NCBI GenBank assembly: GCA_013334735.1
Contig: JAAXXA010000211.1
Span: 1 to 5,748 of the forward strand
Direction: 5' to 3'
DNA length: 5,748 bases
Origin: Bacteroidota bacterium
GTDB taxonomy: Bacteria > Bacteroidota > Bacteroidia > Bacteroidales > CG2-30-32-10
The translations under genes were made by a program, and so were the position numbers. The notes under the pieces are model-generated. The model was not told the origin of the DNA, searched no databases, and worked only from the letters and a program-made list of their open reading frames with translations. Below, piece by piece: positions 1 through 5,092 of the stretch (positions within the stretch are counted from its first letter, which is position 1; each line of letters begins with the position of its first letter).

Positions 1-312
1 ACTGACGTATGGGTATCAATGGGCGAACCTTCTGAAATCTGGGATAAGAGAATAAAATTACTCAAACCTTATCAGGTTAATTCGGATATGGTTAAAAAAG
101 CCGCTAACCCGGATGTAAAATTCATGCATTGCCTTCCTGCATTTCACAACAGGGAAACTACTGTTGGCGAAGAAATATTTAAAAAATACGGTCTAGATGG
201 AGTAGAAGTTACCGAAGACGTTTTTGAATCTCAAATGTCATTAGTGTTTGATGAAGCCGAAAACCGTCTTCATACTATAAAAGCAATAATGGTTGCAACT
301 TTAGGAAGCTAA
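1..312 (+). CDS. argF: Ornithine carbamoyltransferase, C-terminal part (5' end outside window)
   Basis: This is the last 103 residues of a carbamoyltransferase that condenses carbamoyl phosphate with ornithine to give citrulline in the cytoplasmic arginine pathway. The frame is open from base 1 (TDVWVSMGE), so the real start lies upstream and the Met at base 19 is internal. The family signature HCLP, whose Cys and neighbours line the ornithine site, is coded at 127-138 within FMHCLPAFH. The C-terminus shows the usual VFESQMSLVFDEAENRLHTIKAIMVATL ending, written here in pieces: VFESQMS, then VFDEAENR, then HTIKA. The end is full length for the family, with TAA at 310-312. The alternatives are the N-acetyl- or N-succinyl-ornithine enzymes found in some Bacteroidota; the substrate-selecting residues upstream are not visible, so ornithine is the most likely but not proven substrate. 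The gene is followed by a strong hairpin and a convergent neighbour, so it ends its transcription unit. Confidence 0.9.
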   Translation, partial: TDVWVSMGEPSEIWDKRIKLLKPYQVNSDMVKKAANPDVKFMHCLPAFHNRETTVGEEIFKKYGLDGVEVTEDVFESQMSLVFDEAENRLHTIKAIMVATLGS

Positions 313-330
313 AAATTAATATGTTTGTAA

Positions 331-385
331 AATAAAATAGGCTGTTTTGAAAATTTCAAAACAGCCTATTTTATTTTTATTTTTT
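331..385. terminator. Bidirectional intrinsic terminator between argF and the stress protein gene
   Basis: Arms 331-350 and 356-375 are a perfect 20-bp inverted repeat (core AGGCTGTTTTGA / TCAAAACAGCCT) with the 5-base loop AAATT. A T-rich run follows on the + strand (376-387). On the - strand the stem's own outer AT pairs and the A-rich stretch before 331 supply a U-rich tail. The position between two convergent stop codons fits termination of both transcripts. Confidence 0.85.
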
Positions 386-1237
386 TTACATTCCTCCGAC
401 AACTATACTTAGCTCAACAGGATTAATAGCCATTATAGGAATAAGAGAATCATTAAACAAAATCTGTTCTTCCCATTTTCCAATAATAAAGCTTGGCATC
501 ATATTGTCAGGATTAGTCATAATAAGGATTAAATCGGCATCAATTGATTGCGAATAGGTTAATATTTGCTTTGGAAAAACTCCATTTTTATCTGCAATTT
601 CAAAAGTATGCGCAATATCATTCTGAACAAAGAATTTTCTAATCTGTAAAAGGTTACCTTTAATTTTAGCCATACGATAGCCATCAGATGAGTGCATCGC
701 GAAAATGCGAACATTTGAATTAAACTTTCTTGCTATATGTATAGCCCATTTTACTTTTTGTTTCGATTCCGTAGAATCATCAATTGGTAATACTATATTT
801 TTATACCCTTCGCGAAAACTTCTTTTCTGCACTACTATTACAGGAGCCGGAGAGCTTTCAATTACTTTCATGGCATAGCTGCCTACTATATGCTGAACAC
901 CCACTTTACCATGAGTTCCAAGTGTAAGTAAACTTGCGCCTAATTCTTTAGCGGCAATGCCTATTTCCGAAAAAATACTTCCTGTTTTAACTATAAAGTC
1001 AACTTCAATATTGTATTTGTCTGTAAGTTCTTTCGCTTTTTTTTCAAGTCTTTCATGAATAGCGCTTCCCGTGAGTTTTTCTTTTTTCAGGTAAGTCTTG
1101 GTATCCTTATTAATAATATGAAGTAAGGTAAGCTTTGCTCCCTGTAATTTGCAAATTCCTGCCGCATGTTCAATTGCATATTCCGCAACTTCTGTAAAAT
1201 CAGTCGGTACTAATACTATACTTTTTTTGTCATCCAT
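386..1237 (-). CDS. Universal stress protein, tandem two-domain UspA family
   Basis: The 283-residue cytoplasmic protein has two UspA folds in tandem. Domain 1 (about residues 5-137) starts with IVLVPTDF and ends with the nucleotide-binding loop GTHGKVGVQHIVGS (107-120) followed by SSPAPVIVV, as in ATP-binding members. Domain 2 (about 146-272) starts with IVLPIDDS, but its loop region (240-253) has no G-x2-G and no G-S/T, so it probably does not bind ATP. Such proteins are usually linked to survival under stress or growth arrest; the exact role and ligand are unknown. The start is placed at the ATG at 1237, directly before the conserved first strand. An in-frame ATG at 1279 would add 14 unconserved residues, and it lies upstream of the start site predicted from the promoter at 1269-1304. 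The gene appears to be transcribed alone and ends at the shared terminator. Confidence 0.88.
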   Translation of the reverse strand: MDDKKSIVLVPTDFTEVAEYAIEHAAGICKLQGAKLTLLHIINKDTKTYLKKEKLTGSAIHERLEKKAKELTDKYNIEVDFIVKTGSIFSEIGIAAKELGASLLTLGTHGKVGVQHIVGSYAMKVIESSPAPVIVVQKRSFREGYKNIVLPIDDSTESKQKVKWAIHIARKFNSNVRIFAMHSSDGYRMAKIKGNLLQIRKFFVQNDIAHTFEIADKNGVFPKQILTYSQSIDADLILIMTNPDNMMPSFIIGKWEEQILFNDSLIPIMAINPVELSIVVGGM

Positions 1238-1268
1238 CTTTTTATTTTTTAATTTTGAAAAAGGGCTA

Positions 1269-1304
1269 CAAAGGTACAAAAAATATTATTTAATATAACA
1301 AAAA
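1269..1304 (-). promoter_or_regulatory. Bacteroidota-type promoter for the universal stress protein gene
   Basis: On the - strand, TACCTTTG (1276-1269) matches the Bacteroidota -7 box TAnnTTTG exactly. A TTTG within a T run (1302-1299) lies 22 bases upstream and fits the -33 box. Transcription would start near 1262, giving a leader of about 25 bases before the ATG at 1237. The assignment rests on motif match only. Confidence 0.6.
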
Positions 1305-1464
1305 TATATATTAAACTTATTTTTGTTATAAGTCGCCTCTAAAATCCTCAATATCATAGCGAATCATAAGGATAAAATCTGCCTGTCTGTTGAGCAGTTA
1401 ATAAATAATATTATGTAACGCCCTTTAATATTAGTTATTGTTTGTATATATACGGTTATAAATA

Positions 1465-1630
1465 TTAAGAAACTCTTTTGAATTTATGTTTTACATACTT
1501 TGTGCTACTAATCGTTAAAAATTACTCCACCACGGAGGAGAGTCTTTCGTCATCCTGAGGAGCGAAGCGTCTCGAAGGATAAGAACATGTCAAAGAGTGG
1601 CTATTCGGTCAAATTCAAAACAGTTTCTAA
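1465..1630. repeat. MITE-like inverted-repeat element 1 with GTCATCCTGAGG core
   Basis: The ends are inverted repeats: AGAAACTCTTTTGAATTT (1468-1485) and AAATTCAAAACAGTTTCT (1611-1628) pair at 17 of 18 positions and are flanked by TTA and TAA. Inside, CTCCACCACGGAGGAG (1525-1540) is a partial palindrome. The stretch 1549-1586 begins CGTCATCCTGAGGAGCGAAG and closes with GAAGGAT, so ATCCT (1552-1556) pairs with AGGAT (1576-1580). From memory, GTCATCCTGAGGAGCGAAGCG-type sequences recur as dispersed repeats in many bacterial genomes. No coding frame lies inside and no clear target-site duplication is seen, so mobility is inferred. Confidence 0.6.
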
Positions 1631-1728
1631 ACAAATCAAGATTAAAATATTAATTTACCACCTTTTCAGTCAAATGATAAAAATTATGTAATTTTGATTT
1701 AATGAGTTAACCTGATTAATTATTCGCA

Positions 1729-1778
1729 ACCTTTTAAGCTTTAAAAGGTGCTTATGAAAGAGCAAGCTCTGTTCATAA
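1729..1778. repeat. Two adjacent hairpins between the repeat elements
   Basis: The first hairpin has arms ACCTTTTAA (1729-1737) and TTAAAAGGT (1741-1749) with a 3-base gap. The second has arms TTATGAAAGAGC (1752-1763) and GCTCTGTTCATAA (1766-1778), pairing over 12 bases with one bulged G (1771). No T run follows either, so they do not look like standard terminators. They may be the outer part of the neighbouring element 1787-1918 or independent palindromes. Confidence 0.5.
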
Positions 1779-1786
1779 ACTTTAAA

Positions 1787-1918
1787 AATTTCTCTAAAAC
1801 TCTTGAAGATTCTGTCATTTCGAGTGTTAACGAGAAATCTTTTACGTAAGACCTATTAGATTTCTCCTCCGCCATGGCGGATGTCGAAATGACAACAGTA
1901 TTGAGTTTTAAAGAAATT
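1787..1918. repeat. MITE-like inverted-repeat element 2 with GTCATTTCGA core
   Basis: This is a nested palindrome. The outer arms AATTTCTCTAAAACTC (1787-1802) and GAGTTTTAAAGAAATT (1903-1918) pair at 15 of 16 positions. The middle arms TGTCATTTCGA (1813-1823) and TCGAAATGACA (1884-1894) pair perfectly over 11 bases, and the inner arms GAGAAATCT (1832-1840) and AGATTTCTC (1858-1866) over 9. The left spacer between middle and inner arms holds GTTAAC, while the right spacer holds the perfect 12-bp palindrome CCGCCATGGCGG (1869-1880). The architecture resembles element 1, and both share a CTCCTCCG-TGG block. There is no coding frame inside, so it would be a non-autonomous or extragenic palindromic repeat. 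Confidence 0.65.
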
Positions 1919-1987
1919 CATGAATTATCAGATTACGTTTCATAATTCGCCATGGTGAATAAAAAAAAATTTATAAAAAATTAAAAT

Positions 1988-2968
1988 ATGAATTTAGAAA
2001 CAACATATCTTGGTTTGAAGCTTAAAAATCCATTAATTATTTCCAGTTCAGGCTTAACAAGGTCTTTGGAAAATATCATTAAATTTGAAAAACTCGGAGC
2101 TTCCGCTATTGTTATAAAATCATTGTTTGAAGAACAAATCAAACAAAAAATTAATAGCGTTATTTCACTAGATTCTGAAAACACATATTCGCAGGCAGAC
2201 GATTATATACGCGCTTATACTGAAGATCATGAAGTGGGAGAATATCTCGAATATATTAGCTTGGCTAAACGCAATATTAATATACCGGTAATTGCCAGCA
2301 TCAACTGCATATCAGCAACAGAATGGACATCTTTCACAAAAAAAATTGAAGATGCCGGAGCAGATGCTATTGAACTTAATATTTTTGTTTTGCCTTCGGA
2401 TCCTGATAAAAATGCAGAAAATTACGAAAAAATATATTTTGATATTGTTGAAAATGTTCGGAAGCATACTAAGCTACCTGTAGCAATTAAACTTAGCTGG
2501 TATTTTTCAGGACTGGCAAATATGATCAGAAAATTATCATGGACAGGCATTAATGGTGTTGTTTTGTTTAACAGATTTTATTCACCCGATATTAATATCC
2601 ATCAACTGGATATAAAACCTTCTGATATATACAGTACTCCCGATGAAATATATAATTCATTACGCTGGGTGGCGATACTATCGGATATTGTTGAATGCGA
2701 TATTTCAGCCTCAACCGGAATACATGATGGAGAAGGAGCTATAAAGCAATTGCTTGCCGGAGCAAAAACGGTTCAGATATGTTCAACCCTTTACAAACAC
2801 GGCTTTCAAAGGATTTCCGAAATTCTGAGCGATATTGAAAAGTGGATGAAAGAAAAAAATTATAATAGTATAGATGAATTCAGAGGTAAGATGAGTATGC
2901 GTAAAATACAAAACCCTGCAGTTTTAAACAGGGTGCAGTTTATGAAACATTACGCGGGGATAGAATAA
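1988..2968 (+). CDS. Dihydroorotate dehydrogenase-like flavoprotein (PyrD-related, substrate unknown)
   Basis: This 326-residue protein is a TIM-barrel, FMN-type flavoprotein related to class 1 dihydroorotate dehydrogenase. It belongs to the Bacteroidota 'dihydroorotate dehydrogenase-like' subfamily, not to true PyrD. Visible landmarks are the N-terminal LETTYLGLKLKNPLIISSSGLT (start in residues 3-24), VIKS (42-45), VIASINC (101-107), AIKLS (166-170), VVLFNRFYSPDI (191-202), STGIHDGEGAIKQLLAGA (242-259) and the C-terminal NPAVLNRVQFMK. At the place where PyrD has its orotate-binding NLSCPN motif, this protein reads ELNIFVLPSD (129-138), so pyrimidine binding is doubtful. Length is normal for the family. 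The ATG at 1988 follows an A-rich leader, as is common in Bacteroidota. The gene stands alone on its strand, and its stop is 3 bases from the convergent DUF4197 gene. Redox chemistry on an unknown substrate is inferred. Confidence 0.85.
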   Translation: MNLETTYLGLKLKNPLIISSSGLTRSLENIIKFEKLGASAIVIKSLFEEQIKQKINSVISLDSENTYSQADDYIRAYTEDHEVGEYLEYISLAKRNINIPVIASINCISATEWTSFTKKIEDAGADAIELNIFVLPSDPDKNAENYEKIYFDIVENVRKHTKLPVAIKLSWYFSGLANMIRKLSWTGINGVVLFNRFYSPDINIHQLDIKPSDIYSTPDEIYNSLRWVAILSDIVECDISASTGIHDGEGAIKQLLAGAKTVQICSTLYKHGFQRISEILSDIEKWMKEKNYNSIDEFRGKMSMRKIQNPAVLNRVQFMKHYAGIE

Positions 2969-2971
2969 AAA

Positions 2972-3688
2972 TCAACCGAAAACTTTTTTAAGAATATCCG
3001 AAATACGGGCTTCAGGATTTTTTCTGATTTTGTATTCTTCATCGGCAATAAGTATAAAAAGCCCTGCTATTGCCTTTTCTGTTACATAAGCATCCAGGTC
3101 AGGGTTTATTTTAGTAACCAAAGGGATCTTATTATATGCTGTTGCTAGCGGAGTCCAGTACTTTGTAATTTCCACTTTTATTAATGCATTATGAACTATT
3201 GAGCCAAAGTTGGTTTTTAACTGAGTAGTGGTATTATCTTTAAGGTACGTAGTAGCGGCATTATCTTCTCCTTTAAGTATCTTCATTCCATCAGCTATTG
3301 AAAGTTTTGTAATAGCGTCAACAAACACTGTAGCGGCAGTTTTTGCAGCTTCTTCTGCGCCCCTGTTAAGAGTTTCAACAAATTTGTCAACTTCGCTGCC
3401 CATTCCAATTGCTCGAAGTTTTGTTTCCATAGCCGTGGCTTCGGAAGGAAAAGGAATTTTTATTTTAGAATTTTTATTGAAACCATCAAGTTTTGAAGAA
3501 CTGGCAACAGAATTATTAGTACCTACTTTTAAGGCTTCTTTAAGTCCTTTTGTAATATCCTCGTTTGTTAGTGTCCCCTTTTTAACAGTAGTTTTAACAT
3601 TGTTAAATAAATTATTCAGGTTTTGAGCTTTGCATGATAGAAATCCTATTATTAAAAGGCTACATGTAATCAGTTTAAAGTTTTTCAT
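2972..3688 (-). CDS. DUF4197 domain protein, putative exported lipoprotein
   Basis: The product is 238 residues. An N-terminal export signal (KNFKLITCSLLIIGFLSC) ends at Cys19; the FLSC sequence is an acceptable though not ideal lipobox, so lipidation is likely but cleavage as an ordinary signal peptide is possible. The mature part matches the DUF4197 family along its whole length: GLKEALKVGT (48-57), a GF..N..IKIPFP segment (69-81), LNRGAEEAAKTA (107-118), DAITKLSIADGMKILKGEDNAAT in residues 124-146, YLKDNTT (148-154), and the tail AGLFILIADEEYKIRKNP (208-225) followed by LKKVFG. The family is largely alpha-helical, found in Bacteroidota and Proteobacteria, and has no established function. 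The gene lies 66 bases downstream of folC on the same strand, close enough for cotranscription, but it also has a possible promoter box of its own. Confidence 0.87.
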   Translation of the reverse strand: MKNFKLITCSLLIIGFLSCKAQNLNNLFNNVKTTVKKGTLTNEDITKGLKEALKVGTNNSVASSSKLDGFNKNSKIKIPFPSEATAMETKLRAIGMGSEVDKFVETLNRGAEEAAKTAATVFVDAITKLSIADGMKILKGEDNAATTYLKDNTTTQLKTNFGSIVHNALIKVEITKYWTPLATAYNKIPLVTKINPDLDAYVTEKAIAGLFILIADEEYKIRKNPEARISDILKKVFG

Positions 3689-3726
3689 GTTTATACTTTT
3701 TTTAAGATATTTTGAATTAAGAATCC

Positions 3727-3734
3727 CAAATATA
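3727..3734 (-). promoter_or_regulatory. Possible -7 box for the DUF4197 gene
   Basis: TATATTTG on the - strand (3734-3727) matches the Bacteroidota -7 consensus TAnnTTTG in the short gap between folC and the DUF4197 gene. The next TTG upstream (3771-3769) is 34 bases away, too far for a normal -33 box, so support comes from the -7 match and position alone. Confidence 0.35.
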
Positions 3735-3754
3735 ACGAAAATAGTTATTTTAAA

Positions 3755-5092
3755 TTATATTATTTCTGCAACCACAAAAGTACTGCCTCCCACAAATATC
3801 ATGTCTTCAAGTTTTGCGGCTTTTTTTGCAGCTTCTAAAGCTTCTTTAACAGAATTATATTTTTTTCCTTTAAGTCCGAAATTTGCAGCTTTTTCTGCCA
3901 GCACATTTTCATCAAGAGCGCGTGGTATAGAGGCTTTGCAGAAATAATATATTGTATCTTTAGGACACAATTTCAAAACAGAATCCACATCTTTATCATT
4001 TACAAAACCTATAACCCAATGTAATTTATTATGAGGAGTAAGTTCAATTTGCGAAATTATTTCTTTGATCCCGTCCACATTATGCCCAGTATCACAAATA
4101 ACCAATGGTTTATCATTTAATTTTTGCCAACGTCCTAAAAGTTCAGTATTTTTAATAACATTATAAATTCCATTTTCCACATTTTTAAAAGAAAGCGAAA
4201 ACCCTTTTGTATTAAGAGTATCCACTGCCATCAAAACAGTAATAATATTTTTTGTTTGATAAAAACCGACTAATGGCGAGCGAATCAATAGGATTTCCTC
4301 AAAAATACTTTTATGATTTTCATTTATGGACTGAATTTTAAAATGAAGTTCAGGGTTATTACTGTAAACTATTTCTGATTTTAAAACTTTAAAATGCGAA
4401 TCGGCAAAACTTATTTGCGCATTTTCTTTTTTTGCTTTTTCAATAAAAACAGATTTCGTTTTATCTTGTGTTTCCCCTATCACCACAGGAATTCCATTTT
4501 TTATGATACCTGCTTTTTCGAAAGCAATTTTTTCTAAAGTATCACCTAAAAGTTTTGTATGGTCCAATCCGATATTTGTAATAACAGATAATTCGGGAGT
4601 AATAACATTCGTAGAATCAAGTCTTCCTCCCAAACCTGTTTCTATTACAGCAATATCAACTTTTTCAGCAGCAAAATAATCAAAAGCCAAACCCACTGTC
4701 CACTCGAAAAAAGATGGTTTTATCTTATCAAAACCATCTTTATGCTTTGTAACAAAATCTATTACTTTGTTTTCCGGAATTTTATTGCCATTTATTCGTA
4801 TTCTTTCGCGGAAATCTTTTAAATGAGGGGATGTATATAATCCGGTTTTGTAGCCGTTTTCCTGAAGAATTGAAGCTAAAAAGTGCGACACGGAACCTTT
4901 TCCGTTTGTGCCTGCAACATGAATAGTTTTGAATTTATTCTGAGGATTACCAAGTATTTCGCAAATTGCAATAGTGTTATTAAGGTCTGCTTTGTAAGCT
5001 GCCGCTCCGATACGATGGAACATTGGAAGCTGCGAAAAAAGATAATTTAAAGTTTCCTGATAACGGTTTTTTATATTATGTGTTTTGTTCAA
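3755..5092 (-). CDS. folC: Bifunctional folylpolyglutamate synthase / dihydrofolate synthase
   Basis: This cytoplasmic Mur-ligase-family enzyme joins glutamate to dihydropteroate and lengthens the glutamate tail of folates using ATP. Visible motifs are the N-terminal ETLNYLFSQLPMFHRIGAAAY (in residues 13-33), the P-loop GTNGKGS (61-67), YTSPHL (86-91), ETGLGGRLDSTN (151-162), NIGLDH (173-178), the FEKAGIIK region (191-198, around the lysine usually carbamylated), GRW (320-322), DTGHN (334-338, more often DGAHN in other phyla) and the C-terminal GGSTFVVAE. The 445 residues are a normal full length. No ATG is available in front of the conserved N-terminus: the first in-frame Met is residue 24, inside QLPMF. 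The start is therefore placed at TTG (5092-5090), which overlaps the preceding frame by 17 bases; an upstream in-frame TAA limits any alternative to a CTG at 5110. The overlap suggests translational coupling to the upstream gene. Confidence 0.93.
   Translation of the reverse strand: MNKTHNIKNRYQETLNYLFSQLPMFHRIGAAAYKADLNNTIAICEILGNPQNKFKTIHVAGTNGKGSVSHFLASILQENGYKTGLYTSPHLKDFRERIRINGNKIPENKVIDFVTKHKDGFDKIKPSFFEWTVGLAFDYFAAEKVDIAVIETGLGGRLDSTNVITPELSVITNIGLDHTKLLGDTLEKIAFEKAGIIKNGIPVVIGETQDKTKSVFIEKAKKENAQISFADSHFKVLKSEIVYSNNPELHFKIQSINENHKSIFEEILLIRSPLVGFYQTKNIITVLMAVDTLNTKGFSLSFKNVENGIYNVIKNTELLGRWQKLNDKPLVICDTGHNVDGIKEIISQIELTPHNKLHWVIGFVNDKDVDSVLKLCPKDTIYYFCKASIPRALDENVLAEKAANFGLKGKKYNSVKEALEAAKKAAKLEDMIFVGGSTFVVAEII

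Larger units (their letters stand above)
1280..1987. other. Long gene-free region with repeats and palindromes
   Basis: About 700 bases separate the divergently transcribed stress protein and PyrD-like genes. No convincing coding frame was seen on either strand. The left part (about 1305-1460) is AT-rich and shows nothing beyond a short ACTTAT/ATAAGT repeat at 1315-1333. The rest contains two inverted-repeat elements (1465-1630 and 1787-1918), a pair of hairpins (1729-1778), a 12-bp palindrome AATTCATGAATT (1915-1926), a near-palindrome around CCATGG (1947-1960), and an A-rich leader before the next gene. A near match to the -7 box, TACGTTTC at 1934-1941, lies in front of the PyrD-like gene but lacks the final G and a well spaced -33 box, so it is not called as a promoter. 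Confidence 0.75.

Noticed and set aside
1305..1460. Possible small gene or regulatory RNA in the AT-rich left part of the gap
   Set aside because: There is no supported start, conserved product or strong fold beyond a 6-bp repeat; it could only be assessed by comparison with relatives.
1549..1586. CRISPR repeat or tRNA-like structure
   Set aside because: There is only one copy of the core, no regular spacing, and no cloverleaf or CCA-type acceptor. It fits a dispersed palindromic repeat better.
1934..1941. TACGTTTC as the -7 box of the PyrD-like gene
   Set aside because: The final G of TAnnTTTG is missing, and the nearest TTG upstream (1901-1903) is 30 bases away, too far for a -33 box.
1981..2184. 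Open frame of 67 codons on the - strand
   Set aside because: It is antisense to the N-terminal coding region of the PyrD-like gene, with no family resemblance.
2292..2483. Open frame of 63 codons on the + strand
   Set aside because: It lies in another frame inside the PyrD-like gene and its Lys/Ile/Leu-rich product reflects the AT-rich sequence.
3228..3626. Open frame of 132 codons on the + strand
   Set aside because: It lies opposite the DUF4197 gene, whose protein matches its family along the full length. The + strand product is a low-complexity Ser/Ala/Phe/Leu sequence typical of an antisense shadow.
3630..3947. Open frame of 105 codons on the + strand
   Set aside because: It spans the start of DUF4197 and the end of folC on the opposite strand. 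Its product has no recognisable domain.
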